A DNA stretch of 64,000 bases, taken from assembly GCF_027744825.2 (NCBI RefSeq), contig NW_026527057.1, forward strand, positions 372,001 to 436,000, written 5' to 3'. The notes beneath the pieces are model-generated. The model saw only the letters and a list, made by a program, of their open reading frames with translations, did no database searches and had not been told where the DNA came from. Position 1 is the first letter of the stretch; every line of letters starts with the position of its first letter. The stretch comes from Synchiropus splendidus (lineage: Eukaryota; Chordata; Actinopteri; Syngnathiformes; Callionymidae). Positions 32,241 through 47,229 of the stretch are shown in pieces. A program made the position numbers and the translations under genes.

Positions 32241-33381
32241 GCTTTTCAGTCTGGGATAAGGTGGGTTTCGGAACGCCAAACATAAAAGTGTTGATAACTT
32301 TCGAAAAACACTTCAGACAGCGTAGATTTGATGTGCAACTACTAGAAAGACCCTTTCTGCTATAGTGGGAGGTTAAAATTTCATGTTCTGAAGCTTCCCT
32401 GAAAAGTTATGGCACAATGCACAAAAACGCTTTTCAGCCTGAGATAAGGTGGGTTACGGAACGCCAAACATAAAAGTGTTGATAACTTTCGAAAAACACT
32501 TCAGACAGCTTAGATTTGATGTGCAACTACTCGAAAGACCCTTTCTGCTATAGTGGGAGGTTAAAATTTCAAGTTCTGAAGCTTCCCTGAAAAGTTATGG
32601 CACAATGCACAAAAACGCTTTTCAGCCTGGGATAAGGTGGGTTTCGGAACGCCAAACATAAAAGTGTTGATAACTTTCGAAAAACACTTCAGACAGCTTA
32701 GATTTGATGTGCACCTACTAGAAAGACCCTTTCTCCTATAGTCGGAGGTTAAAATTTCATGTTCTGAAGCTTCCCTGAAAAGTTATGGCACAATGCACAA
32801 AAACGCTTTTCAGCCTGAGATAAGGTGGGTTTCGGAACGCCAAACATAAAAGTGTTGATAACTTTCGAAAAACACTTCAGACAGCTTAGATTTGATGTGC
32901 ACCTACTAGAAAGACCCTTTCTCCTATAGTCGGAGGTTAAAATTTCATGTTCTGAAGCTTCCCTGAAAAGTTATGGCACAATGCACAAAAACGCTTTTCA
33001 GCCTGAGATAAGGTGGGTTTCGGAACGCCAAACATAAAAGTGTTGATAACTTTCGAAAAACACTTCAGACAGCTTAGATTTGATGTGCAACTACTAGAAA
33101 CACCCTTTCTGCTATAGTGGGAGGTTAAAATTTCATGTTCTGAAGCTTCCCTGAAAAGTTATGGCAAAATGCACAAAAACGCTTTTCAGCCTGAGATAAG
33201 GTGGGTTTCGGAACGCCAAACATAAAAGTGTTGATAACTTTCGAAAAACACTTCAGACGGCTTAGATTTGATGTGCAACTACTAGAAAGACCCTTTCTGC
33301 TATAGTGGGAGGTTAAAATTTCATGGTCTGAAGCTTCCCTGAAAAGTTATGGCACAATACACAAAAACGCTTTTCAACCTG
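31690..33381 (+). repeat. Nine-monomer higher-order repeat (1691 bp)
   Basis: The one-base deletion GAGTAAGGTGG recurs at 31,690 and 33,381 (9 x 188 minus 1), along with the linked variants CATGGTCTGAAG and CATGCTCTGAAG. A nine-monomer period is also seen between 24,969 and 26,661 (GATAACTTTTGAAAAACAC). Confidence 0.75.
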
Positions 33382-36300
33382 AGTAAGGTGGGTTTCGGAA
33401 CGCCAAACATAAAAGTGTTAATGACTTTGGAAAAACACTTCAGACAGCTTAGATTTGATGTGCAACTACGAGAAAGACCCTTTCTGCTATAGTGGGAAGT
33501 TAAAATTTCATGCTCTGAAGCTTCCCTGAAAAGTTATGGGACAATGCACAAAAACGCTTTTCAGCCTGAGATAAAGTGGGTTTCGGAACGCCAAACATAA
33601 AAGTGTTGATAACTTTCGAAAAACACTTCAGACAGCTTAGATTTGATGTGCAACTACTAGAAAGACCCTTTCTGCTATAGTGGGAGGTTAAAATTTCATG
33701 TTCTGAAGCTTCCCTGAAAAGTTATGGCACAATGCACAAAAACGCTTTTCAGCCTGAGATAAGGTGGGTTACGGAACGCCAAACATAAAAGTGTTGATAA
33801 CTTTCGAAAAACACTTCAGACAGCTTAGATTTGATGTGCAACTACTAGAAAGACCCTTTCTGCTATAGTGGGAGGTTAAAATTTCATGTTCTGAAGCTTC
33901 CCTGAAAAGTTATGGCACAATGCACAAAAACGCTTTTCAGCCTGGGATAAGGTGGGTTTCGGAACGCCAAACATAAAAGTGTTGATAACTTTCGAAAAAC
34001 ACTTCAGACAGCTTAGATTTGATGTGCAACTACTAGAAAGACCCTTTCTGTTATAGTGGGAGGTTAAAATTTCATGTTCTGAAGCTTCCCTGAAAAGTTA
34101 TGGCACAATGCGTAAAAACGCTTTTCAGCCTGAGATAAGGTGGGTTTCGGAAAGCCAAACATAAAAGTGTTGATAACTTTCGAAAAACACTTCAGACAGC
34201 TTAGATTTGATGTGCACCTACTAGAAAGACCCTTTCTGCTATAGTGGGAGGTTAAAATTTCATGTTCTGAAGCTTCCCTGAAAAGTTATGGCACAATGCA
34301 CAAAAACGCTTTTCAGCCTGAGATAAGGTGGGTTTCGGAACGCCAAACATAAAAGTGTTGATAACTTTCGAAAAACATTTCAGACAGCTTAGATTTGATG
34401 TGCAACTACTAGAAACACCCTTTCTGCTATAGTGGGAGGTTAAAATTTCATGTTCTGAAGCTTCCCTGAAAAGTTATGGCAAAATGCACAAAAACGCTTT
34501 TCAGCCTGAGATAAGGTGGGTTTCGGAACGCCAAACATAAAAGTGTTGATAACTTTCGAAAAACACTTCAGACGGCTTAGATTTGATGTGCAACTACTAG
34601 AAAGACCCTTTCTGCTATAGTGGGAGGTTAAAATTTCATGTTCTGAAGCTTCCCTGAAAAGTTATGGCACAATGCACAAAAACGCTTTTCAGCCTGAGAT
34701 AACGTGGGTTTCGGAACGCCAATCATAAAAGTGTTGATAACTTTCGAAAAACACTTCAGACAGCTTAGATTTGATGTGCACCTACTAGAAAGACCCTTAC
34801 TGCTACAGTGGGAGGTTAAAATTTCATGTTCTGAAGCTTCCCTGAAAAGTTATGGCACAATACACAAAAACGCTTTTCAACCTGAGATAAGGTGGGTTTC
34901 GGAACGCCAAACATAAAAGTGTTAATGACTTTGGAAAAACACTTCAGACAGCTTAGATTTGATGTGCAACTACGAGAAAGACCCTTTCTGCTATAGTGGG
35001 AAGTTAAAATTTCATGCTCTGAAGCTTCCAAGAAAAGTTATGGCACAATGCACAAAAATGCTTTTCAGCCTGAGATAGGGTGGGTTTCGGAACGCCAAAC
35101 ATAAAAGTGTTGATAACTTTCGAAAAACACTTCAGACAGCTTAGATTTGATGTGCAACTGCTAGAAAGACCCTTTCTGCTATAGTGGGAGGTTAAAATTT
35201 CATGTTCTGAAGCTTCCCTGAAAAGTTATGGCACAATGCACAAAAACGCTTTTCAGCCTGAGATAAGGTGGGTTTCGGAACGCCAAACATAAAAGTGTTG
35301 ATAACTTTCGAAAAACACTTCAGACAGCTTAGATTTGATGTGCAACTACGAGAAAGACCCTTTCTGCTATAGTGGGAGGTTAAAATTTCATGTTCTGAAG
35401 CATCCCTGAAAAGTTATGGCACAATGCACAAAAACGCTTTTCAGCCTGAGATAAGGTGGGTTTCGGAACGCCAAACATAAAAGTGTTGATAACTTTCGAA
35501 AAACACTTCAGACAGCTTAGATATGATGTGCAACTACTAGAAAGCCCTTTTCTGCTATAGTGGGAGGTTAAAATTTCATGTTCTGAAGCTTCCCTGAAAA
35601 GTTATGGCACAATGCACAAAAACGCTTTTCAGCCTGAGATAAGGTGGGTTTCGGAACGCCAAACATAAAAGTGTTGATAACTTTCGAAAAACACTTCAGA
35701 CAGCTTAGATTTGATGTGCAACTACTAGAAAGACCCTTTCTGCTATCGTGGGAGTTTAAAATTTCATGTTCTGATGCTTCCCTGAAAAGTTATGGCACAA
35801 TGCACAAAAACGCTTTTCAGTCTGAGATAAGGTGGGTTTCGGAACGCCAAACATAAAAGTGTTGATAACTTTCGAAAAACACTTCAGACAGCTTAGATTT
35901 GATGTGCACCTACTAGAAAGACCCTTTCTGCTATAGTGGGAGGTCAAAATTTCATGTTCTGAAGCTTCCCTGAAAAGTAATGGCACAATGCGTAAAAACG
36001 CTTTTCAGCCTGAGATAAGGTGGGTTTCGGAACGCCAAACATAAAAGTGTTAATAACTTTGGAAAAACACTTCAGACTGCTTGGGTTTGATGTGCAACTA
36101 CTAGAAAGACCCTTTCTGCTATAGTGGGAGGTTAAAATTTCATGTTCTGAAGCTTCCCTGAAAAGTTATGGCACAATGCACAAAAACGCTTTTCAGCCTG
36201 AGATAAGGTGGGTTTCGGAACGCCAAACATAAAAGTGTTGATAACTTTCGAAATACACTTCAGACTGCTTAGATTTGATGTGCAACTACTAGAAAGACCG

Positions 36301-39300
36301 TTTCTGCTATAATGGGAGGTTAAAGTTTCATGTTCTGAAGCTTCCCTGAAAAGTTATGGCACAATGCACAAAAACGCTTTTCAGCCTGAGATAAGGTGGG
36401 TTTCGGAACGCCAAACATAAAAGTGTTGATAACTTTCGAAAAACACTTCAGACAGCTTAGATTTGATGTGCAACTACTAGAAAGACCCTTTCTGCTATAG
36501 TGGGAGGTTAAAATTTCATGTTCTGAAGCTTCCCTGAAGAGTTATGGCACAATGCGTAAAAACGCTTTTCAGCCTGAGATAAGGTGGGTTTCGGAACGCC
36601 AAACATAAAAGTGTTAATAACTTTCGAAAAACACTTCAGACAGCTTAGATTTGATGTGCAACTACTAGAAAGACCCTTTCTGCTATAGTGGGAGGTTAAA
36701 ATTTCATGTTCTGAAGCTTCCCTGAAAAGTTATGCCACAATGCACAAAAACACTTTTCAGCTTGAGATAAGGTGGGTTTCTGAACGCCAAACATAAACGT
36801 GATGATAACTTTCGAAAAACTCTTCAGACAGCTAAGATTTGATGTGCACCTACTAGAAAGACCCTTTCTGCTATAGTGGGAGGTTAAAATTTCATGTTCT
36901 GAAGCTTCCCTGAAAAGTTATGGCACAATGCACAAAAACGCTTTTCAGCCTGAGATAAGGTGGGTTTCGGAACGCCAAATGTAAAAGTGTTGATAACTTT
37001 CGAAAAACACTTCAGACAGCTTAGATTTGATGTGCAACTACTAGAAAGACCCTTTCTGCTATAGTGGGAGGTTAAAATTTCAAGTTCTGAAGCTTCCCTG
37101 AAAAGTTATGGCAAAATGCACAAAAACGCTTTTCAGCCTGAGATAAGGTGGGTTTCGGAACGCCAAACATAAAAGTGTTGATAACTTTCGAAAAACACTT
37201 CAGACAGCTTAGATTTGATGTGCAACTACTAGAAATACCCTTTCTGCTATAGTGGGAGGTTAAATTTTCATGTTCTGAAGCTTCCCTGCAAAGTTATGGC
37301 CCAATGCACAAAAACGCTTTTCAGCCTGAGATAAGGTGGGTTTCGGAACGCCAAACATAAAAGTGTTGATAACTTTCGAAAAACACTTCAGACAGCTTAG
37401 ATTTGATGTGCAACTACTAGAAAGACCCTTTCTGCTATAGTGGGAGGTTAAAATTTCATGTTCTGAAGCTTCCCTGAAAAGTTATGTCACAATGCACAAA
37501 AAAACCTTTTCAGCCTGAGATAAGGTGGGTTTCGGAACGCCAAACATAAAAGTGTTGATAACTTTCGAAAAACACTTTAGACAGCTTAGATTTGATGTGC
37601 AACTACTAGAAAGACCCTTTCTGCTATAGTGGGAAGTTAAAATGTCATGTTTTGAAGCTTCCCTGAAAAGTTATGGCACAATGCACAAAAACGCTTTTCA
37701 GCCTGAGATAAGGTGGGTTTCGAAACGCCAAACATAAAAGTGTTGATAACTTTCGAAAAACACTTCAGACAGCTTAGATTTGATGTGCACCTACTAGAAA
37801 GACCCTTTCTGCTATAGTGGGTGGTTAAAATTTCATGTTCTGAAGCTTCCCTGAAAAGTTATGGCACAATGCGTAAAAACGCTTTTCAGCCTGAGATAAG
37901 GTGGGTTTCGGAACGCCAAACATAAAAGTGTTAATAACTTTGGAAAAACACTTCAGACAGCTTAGATTTGATGTGCAACTACTAGAAAGACCCTTTCTGC
38001 TATTGTGGGAGGTTAAAATTTCATGTTCTGAAGCTTCCCTGAAAAGTTATGGCACAATGCACAAAATCGCTTTTCAGCCTGAGATAAGGTGGGTTTCGGA
38101 ACGCCAAACATAACAGTGTTGATAACTTTCGAAAAACACTTCATACAGCTCAGATTTGATGTGCAACTACTAGAAAGACCCTTTCAGCCATAGTGGGAGG
38201 TTAAAATGTCATGTTCTGAAGCTTCCCTGAAAAGTCATGGCACAATGCACAAAAACGCTTTTCAGCCTGAGATAAGGTGGGTTTCGGAACGCCAAACATA
38301 AAAGGGTTGATAACTTTCGAAAAACACTTTAGACAGCTTAGATTTGATGTGAAACTACTAGAAAGACCCTTTCTGCTATAGTGGGAAGTTAAAATGTCAT
38401 GTTTTGAAGCTTCCCTGAAAAGTTATGGCACAATGCGTAAAAACGCTTTTCAGCCTGAGATAAGGTGGGTTTCGGAACGCCAAACATAAAAGTGTTAATA
38501 ACTTTGGAAAAACACTTCAGACAGCTTAGATTTGATGTGCAACTACTAGAAAGACCCTTTCTGCTATTGTGGGAGGTTAAAATTTCATGTTCTGAAGCTT
38601 CCCTGAAAAGTTATGGCACAATGCTCAAAAACGCTTTTCAGCCTGAGATAAGGTGGGTTTCGGAACGCCAAACATAACAGTGTTGATAACTTTCGAAAAA
38701 CACTTCAGACAGCTTAGATTTGATGTGCAACTACTAGAAAGACCCTTTCAGCTATAGTGGGAGGTTAAAATTTCATGTTCTGAAGCTTCCCTGAAAAGTT
38801 ATGGCACAATGCACAAAAACGCTTTTCAGCCTGAGATAAGGTGGGTTTCGGAATGCCAAACACAAAAGTGTTGATATCTTTCGAAAAACACTTCAGACAG
38901 CTTAGATTTGATGTGCAACGACTAGAAAAACCCTTTCTGCTATAGTGGGAGGTTAAAATTTCATGTTCTGAAGCTTCCCTGAAAAGTTATGGCACAATGC
39001 ACAAAAACGCTTTTCAGCCTGAGATAAGCTGGGTTTCGGAACGCCAAACATAAAAGCGTTGATAACTATCGAAAAACACTTCAGACAGCTTAGATTTAAT
39101 GTGCAACTACTAGAAAGACCCTTTCTGCTATAGTGGGAGGTTATAATTTCATGTTCTGAAGCTTCCCTGAAAAGTTATGGCACAATGCACAAAAACGCTT
39201 TTCAGCCTGAGATAAGGTGGGTTTCAGAACGCCAAACATAAAAGTGTTAATAACTTTGGAAAAACACTTCAGACAGCTTAGATTTGATGTGCAACTACTA

Positions 39301-42300
39301 GAAAGACCCTTTCTGCTATAGTGGGAGGTTAAAATTTGGTGTTCTGAAGCTTCCCTGAAAAGTTATGGCACAATGCACAAAAACGCCTTTCAGCCTGAGA
39401 TAAGGTGGGTTTTCCGAACGCCAAACATGAAAGTGTTGATAACTTTCGAAAAACACTTCAGACAGCTTAGATTTGATGTGCACCTACTAGAAAGACCCTT
39501 TCTGCTACAGTGGGAGGTTAAAATTTCATGTTCTGAAGTTTCCCTGAAAAGTTATGGCACAATGCGTAAAAACGCTTTTCAACCTGAGATAAGATGGGTT
39601 TCGGAACGCCCAACATAAAAGTGTTGATAACTTTGGAAAAACACTTCAGACAGCTTAGATTTGATGTGCAACTACTAGAAAGACCCTTTCTGCTATAGTG
39701 GGTGGTAAAAATTTCATGTTCTGAAGCTTCCCTGAAAAGTTATGGCACAATGCACAAAAACGCTTTTCAGCCTGAGATAAGCTGGGTTTCGGAACGCCAA
39801 ACATAAAAGCGTTGATAACTTTCGAAAAACACTTCAGACAGCTTAGATTTAATGTGCAACTACTAGAAAGACCCTTTCTGCTATAGTGGGAGGTTATAAT
39901 TTCATGTTCTGAAGCTTCCCTGAAAAGTTATGGCACAATGCACAAAAACGCTTTTCAGCCTGAGATAAGGTGGGTTTCAGAACGCCAAACATAAAAGTGT
40001 TAATAACTTTGGAAAAACACTTCAGACAGCTTAGATTTGATGTGCAACTACTAGAAAGACCCTTTCTGCTATAGTGGGAGGTTAAAATTTCGTGTTCTGA
40101 AGCTTCCCTGAAAAGTTATGGCACAATGCACAAAAACGCCTTTCAGCCTGAGATAAGGTGGGTTTTCCGAACGCCAAACATGAAAGTGTTGATAACTTTC
40201 GAAAAACACTTCAGACAGCTTAGATTTGATGTGCACCTACTAGAAAGACCCTTTCTGCTACAGTGGGAGGTTAAAATTTCATGTTCTGAAGTTTCCCTGA
40301 AAAGTTATGGAACAATGCGTAAAAACGCTTTTCAACCTGAGATAAGATGGGTTTCGGAACGCCCAACATAAAAGTGTTGATAACTTTGGAAAAACACTTC
40401 AGACAGCTTAGATTTGATGTGCAACTACTAGAAAGACCCTTTCTGCTATTGTGGGAGGTAAAAATTTCATGTTCTGAAGCTTCCCTGAAAAGTTATGGCA
40501 CAATGCACAAAAACGCTTTTCAGCCTGAGATAAGGTGGGTTTCGGAACGCCAAATATAAAAGTGCTGATAACTTTCGAAAAACACTTCAGACAGCTTAGA
40601 TTTGATGTGCAACTACTAGAAAGACCCTTTCTGCTATAGTGGGAGGTTAAAATTTCAAGTTCTGAAGCGTCCCTGAAAAGTTATGGCACAATGCACAAAA
40701 ACGCTTTTCAGCCTGAGATAAGGTGGGTTTCGGAACGCCAAACATAAAAGTGTTGATAACTTTCGAAAAACACTTCAGACAGCTTAGATTTGATGTGCAA
40801 CTTCTAGAAAGACCCTTTCTGCTATAGCGGGAGGTTAAAATTTCATGTTCTGAAGCTTCCCTGAAAAGTTATGGGACAATGCACAAAAACGCTTTTCAGC
40901 CTGAGATAAGGTGGGTTTCGGAACGCCAAATATAAACGTGTTGATAACTTTCGAAAAACACTTCAGACAGCTTAGATTTGATGTGCAACTACTAGAAAGA
41001 CCCTTTTTGCAATAGTGGGAGGTTAAAATTTCAGGTTCTGAAGCTTCCCAGAAAAGTTATGGCACAATGCACAAAAACGCTTTTCAGCCTGAGATAAGGT
41101 GGGTTTCGGAACGCCAAACATAAAAGTGTTGATAACTTTCGAAAAATACTTCAGACAGCTTAGATTTGATGTGCAACTACTAGAAAGACCCTTTCTGCTA
41201 TAATGGGAGGTTAAAATTTCATGTTCTGAAGCTTCCCTGAAAAGTTATGGCACAATGCACAAAAACCCTTTTCAGCCTGAGATACGGTGGGTTTCAGAAC
41301 GCCAAACATAAAAGTGTTGATAACTTTCGAAAAACACTTCAGACAGCTTAGATTTGATGTGCACCTACTAGAAAGACCCTTTCTGCTATAGTGGGAGGTT
41401 AAAATTTCATGTTCTGAAGCTTCCCTGAAAAGTTATGGCACAATGCACAAAAACGCTTTTCAGCCTGAGATAAGGTGGGTTTCGGAACGCCAAACATAAA
41501 AGTGTTGATAAGTTTCGAAAAACACTTCAGACAGCTTAGATTTGATGTGCAACTACTAGAAACACCCTTTCTGCTATAGTGGGAGGTTAAAATTTCATGT
41601 TCTGAAGCTTCCCTGAAAAGTTATGGCACAATACACAAAAACGCTTTTCAGCCTGAGATAAGGTGGGTTTCGGAACGCCAAACATAAAAGTGTTGATAAC
41701 TTTCGAAAAACACTTCAGACAGCTTAGATTTGATGTGCAACTGCTAGAAAGACCCTTTTTGCTATAGTGGGAGGTTAAAATTTCATGTTCTGAAGCTTCC
41801 CTGAAAAGTTATGGCACAATGCACAAAAACGCTTTTCAGCCTGAGATAAGGTGGGTTTCGGAACGCCAAACATAAAAGTGTTGATAACTTTCGAAAAACA
41901 CTTCAGACAGCTTAGATTTGATGTGCAACTACGAGAAAGACCCTTTCTGCTATAGTGGGAGGTTAAAATTTCATGTTCTGAAGCTTCCCTGAAAAGTTAT
42001 AGCACAATGCGTAAAAACGCTTTTCAGCCTGAGATAAGGTGGGTTTCGGAACGCCAAACATAAAAGTGTTGATAACTTTCGAAAAACACTTCAGACAGCT
42101 TAGATTTGATGTGCACCTACTAGAAAGACCCTTTCTGCTATAGTGGGAGGTTAAAATTTCATGTTCTGAAGCTTCCATGAAAAGTTATGGCACAATGCAC
42201 AAAAACGCTTTTCAGCCTGAGATAAGGTGGGTTTCGGAACGCCAAATATAAAAGTGCTGATAACTTTCGAAAAACACTTCAGACAGCTTAGATTTGATGT

Positions 42301-42602
42301 GCAACTACTAGAAAGACCCTTTCTGCTATAGTGGGAGGTTAAAATTTCATGTTCTGAAGCTTCCCTGAAAAGTTATGGCACAATGCACAAAAACGCTTTT
42401 CAGCCTGAGATAAGGTGGGTTTCGGAACGCCAAACATAAAAGTGTTGATAACTTTCGAAAAACACTTCAGACAGCTTAGATTTGATGTGCAACTACTAGA
42501 AAGACCCTTTCTGCTATAGTGGGAGGTTAAAATTTCATGTTCTGAAGCTTCCCTGAAAAGTTATGGCACAATGCACAAAAACGCTTTTCAGCCTGAGATA
42601 AG

Positions 42603-45600
42603 GTGGGTTTCGGAACGCCAAACATAAAAGTGTTGATAATTTTCGAAAAACACTTCAGACAGCTTAGATTTGATGTGCACCTACTAGAAAGACCCTTTCT
42701 GCTATACTGGGAGGTTAAAATTTCATGTTCTGAAGCTTCCCTGAAACGTTATGGGACAATGCATAAAAACGCTTTTCAGCCTGAGATAAGGTGGGTTTCG
42801 GAACGCCAAACATAAAAGTGTTGATAACTTTCGAAAAACACTTCAGACAGCTTAGATTTGATGTGCAACTGCTAGAAAGACCCTTTCTGCTATTGTGGGA
42901 GGTTAAAATTTCAAGTTCTGAAGCTTCCCTGAAAAGTTATGGCACAATGCACAAAAACGCTTTTCAGCCTGAGATAAGGTGGGTTTCGGAACGCCAAACA
43001 TAAAAGTGTTGATAACTTTCGAAAAACACTTCAGACAGCTTAGATTTGATGTGCAACTACGAGAAAGACCCTTTCTGCTATAGTGGGAGGTTAAAATTTC
43101 ATGTTCTGAAGCTTCCCTGAAAAGTTATGGCACAATGCGTAAAAACGCTTTTCAGCCTGAGATAAGGTGGGTTTCGGAACGCCAAACATAAAAGTGTTGA
43201 TAACTTTCGAAAAACATTTAGACAGCTTAGATTTGATGTGCACCTACTAGAAAGACCCTTTCTGCTATAGTGGGAGGTTAAAATTTCATGTTCTGAAGCT
43301 TCCATGAAAAGTTATGGCACAATGCACAAAAACGCTTTTCAGCCTGAGATAAGGTGGGTTTCGGAACGCCAGATATAAAAGTGCTGATAACTTTCGAAAA
43401 ACACTTCAGACAGCTTAGATTTGATGTGCAACTACTAGAAAGACCCTTTCTGCTATAGTGGGAGGTTAAAATTTCATGTTCTGAAGCTTCCCTGAAAAGT
43501 TATGGCACAATGCACAAAAACGCTTTTCAGCCTGAGATAAGGTGGGTTTCGGAACGCCAAACATAAAAGTGTTGATAACTTTCGAAAAACACTTCAGACA
43601 GCTTAGATTTGATGTGCAACTACTAGAAAGACCCTTTCTGCTATAGTGGGAGGTTAAAATTTCATGTTCTGAAGCTTCCCTGAAAAGTTATGGCACAATG
43701 CACAAAAACGGTTTTCAGCCTGAGATAAGGTGGGTTTCGGAACGCCAAACATAAAAGTGTTGATAACTTTCGAAAAACACTTCAGACAGCTTAGATTTGA
43801 TGTGCAACTGCTAGAAAGACCCTTTCTGCTATAGTGGGAGGTTAAAATTTCATGTTCTGAAGCTTCCCTGAAAAGTTATGGCACAATGCACAAAAACGCT
43901 TTTCAGCCTGAGATAAGGTGGGTTTCGGAACGCCAAACATAAAAGTGTTGATAACTTTCGAAAAACACTTCAGACAGCTTAGATTTGATGTGCAACTACT
44001 AGAAAGACCCTTTCTGCTATAGTGGGAGGTTAAAATTTCATGTTCTGAAGCTTCTCTGAAAAGTTATGGCACAATGAGTAAAAACGCTTTTCAGCCTGAG
44101 ATAAGGTGGGTTTCGGAACGCCAAAAATAAAAGTGTTGATAACTTTCGAAAAACACTTCAGACAGCTTAGATTTGATGTGCACCTACTAGAAAGACCCTT
44201 TCTGCTATAGTGGGAGGTTAAAATTTCATGTTCTGAAGCTTCCCTGAAAAGTTATGGCACAATGCACAAAAACGCTTTTCAGCCTGAGATAAGGTGGGTT
44301 TCGGAACGCCAAATATAAAAGTGCTGATAACTTTCGAAAAACACTTCAGACAGCTTAGATTTGATGTGCAACTACTAGAAAGACCCTTTCTGCTATAGTG
44401 GGAGGTTAAAATTTCATGTTCTGAAGCTTCCCTGAAAAGTTATGGCACAATGCACAAAAACGCTTTTCAGCCTGAGATAAGGTGGGTTTCGGAACGCCAA
44501 ACATAAAAGTGTTGATAACTTTCGAAAAACACTTCAGACAGCTTAGATTTGATGTGCACCTACTAGAAAAACCCTTTCTGCTATACTGGGAGGTTAAAAT
44601 TTCATGTTCTGAAGCTTCCCAGAAACGTTATGGGACAATGCATAAAAACGCTTTTCAGCCTGAGATAAGGTGGGTTTCGGAACGCCAAACATAAAAGTGC
44701 TGATAACTTTCGAAAAACACTTCAGACAGCTTAGATTTGATGTGCAACTACTAGAAAGACCCTTTCTGCTATAGTGGGAGGTTAAAATTTCATGTTCTGA
44801 AGCTTCCCTGAAAAGTTATGGCACAATGCACAAAAACGCTTTTCAGCCTGAGATAAGGTGGGTTTCGGAACGCCAAACATAAAAGTGTTGATAACTTTCG
44901 AAAAACACTTCAGACAGCTTAGATTTGATGTGCAACTACTAGAAAGACCCTTTCTGCTATAGTGGGAGGTTAAAATTTCATGTTCTGAAGCTTCCCTGAA
45001 AAGTTATGGCACAATGCACAAAAACGCTTTTCAGCCTGAGATAAGGTGGGTTTCGGAACGCCAAACATAAAAGTGTTGATAATTTTCGAAAAACACTTCA
45101 GACAGCTTAGATTTGATGTGCACCTACTAGAAAGACCCTTTCTGCTATACTGGGAGGTTAAAATTTCATGTTCTGAAGCTTCCCTGAAACGTTATGGGAC
45201 AATGCATAAAAACGCTTTTCAGCCTGAGATAAGGTGGGTTTCGGAACGCCAAACATAAAAGTGTTGATAACTTTCGAAAAACACTTCAGACAGCTTAGAT
45301 TTGATGTGCAACTGCTAGAAAGACCCTTTCTGCTATTGTGGGAGGTTAAAATTTCATGTTCTGAAGCCTCCCTGAAAAGTTATGGCACAATGCACAAAAA
45401 CGCTTTTCAGCCTGAGATAAGGTGGGTTTCGGAACGCCAAACATAAAAGTGTTGATAACTTTCGAAAAACACTTCAGACAGCTTAGATTTGATGTGCAAC
45501 TACGAGAAAGACCCTTTCTGCTATAGTGGGAGGTTAAAATTTCATGTTCTGAAGCTTCCCTGAAAAGTTATGGCACAATGCGTAAAAACGCTTTTCAGCC

Positions 45601-46949
45601 TGAGATAAGGTGGGTTTCGGAACGCCAAACATAAAAGTGTTGATAACTTTCGAAAAACATTTAGACAGCTTAGATTTGATGTGCACCTACTAGAAAGACC
45701 CTTTCTGCTATAGTGGGAGGTTAAAATTTCATGTTCTGAAGCTTCCATGAAAAGTTATGGCACAATGCACAAAAACGCTTTTCAGCCTGAGATAAGGTGG
45801 GTTTCGGAACGCCAGATATAAAAGTGCTGATAACTTTCGAAAAACACTTCAGACAGCTTAGATTTGATGTGCAACTACTAGAAAGACCCTTTCTGCTATA
45901 GTGGGAGGTTAAAATTTCATGTTCTGAAGCTTCCCTGAAAAGTTATGGCACAATGCACAAAAACGCTTTTCAGCCTGAGATAAGGTGGGTTTCGGAACGC
46001 CAAACATAAAAGTGTTGATAACTTTCGAAAAACACTTCAGACAGCTTAGATTTGATGTGCAACTACTAGAAAGACCCTTTCTGCTATAGTGGGAGGTTAA
46101 AATTTCATGTTCTGAAGCTTCCCTGAAAAGTTATGGCACAATGCACAAAAACGCTTTTCAGCCTGAGATAAGGTGGGTTTCGGAACGCCAAACATAAAAG
46201 TGTTGATAACTTTCGAAAAACACTTCAGACAGCTTAGATTTGATGTGCACCTACTAGAAAGACCCTTCCTGCTATAGTGGGAGGTTAAAATTTCATGTTC
46301 TGAAGCTTCTCTGAAAAGTTATGGCACAATGAGTAAAAACGCTTTTCAGCCTGAGATAAGGTGGGTTTCGGAACGCCAAACATAAAAGTGTTGATAACTT
46401 TCGAAAAACACTTCAGACAGCATAGATTTGATGTGCACCTACTAGAAAGACCCTTTCTGCTATAGTGGGAGGTTAAAATTTCATGTTCTGAAGCTTCCCT
46501 GAAAAGTTATGGCACAATGCACAAAAACGCTTTTCAGCCTGAGATAAGGTGGGTTTCGGAACGCCAAATATAAAAGTGCTGATAACTTTCGAAAAACACT
46601 TCAGACAGCTTAGATTTGATGTGCAACTACTAGAAAGACCCTTTCTGCTATAGTGGGAGGTTAAAATTTCATGTTCTGAAGCTTCCCTGAAAAGTTATGG
46701 CACAATGCACAAAAACGCTTTTCAGCCTGAGATAAGGTGGGTTTCGGAACGCCAAACATAAAAGTGTTGATAACTTTCGAAAAACACTTCAGACAGCTTA
46801 GATTTGATGTGCACCTACTAGAAAGACCCTTTCTGCTATACTGGGAGGTTAAAATTTCATGTTCTGAAGCTTCCCTGAAACGTTATGGGACAATGCATAA
46901 AAACGCTTTTCAGCCTGAGATAAGGTGGGTTTCGGAACGCCAAACATAA
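42603..46949 (+). repeat. Satellite block duplicated at about 2443 bp
   Basis: Variants TTGATAATTTTCG, GCTATACTGGGAG, GAAACGTTATGGGACAATGC and a one-base deletion (AAAACATTTAGACAG) occur at 42.6-43.2 kb and again at 45.0-45.7 kb, 2443 bp apart (13 monomers minus 1). GCTATACTGG recurs at 44.6, 46.8, 53.0 and 54.0 kb. Confidence 0.7.
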
Positions 46950-47229
46950 AAGTGTTGATAACTTTCGAAAAACACTTCAGACAGCTTAGATTTGATGTGC
47001 AACTGCTAGAAAGACCCTTTCTGCTATAGTGGGAGGTTAAAATTTCATGTTCTGAAGCTTCCCTGAAAAGTTATGGCACAATGCACAAAAACGCTTTTCA
47101 GCCTGAGATAAGGTGGGTTTCGGAACGCCAAACATAAAAGTGTTGATAACTTTCGAAAAACACTTCAGACAGCTTAGATTTGATGTGCAACTACTAGAAA
47201 GACCCTTTCTGCTATAGTGGGAGGTCAAA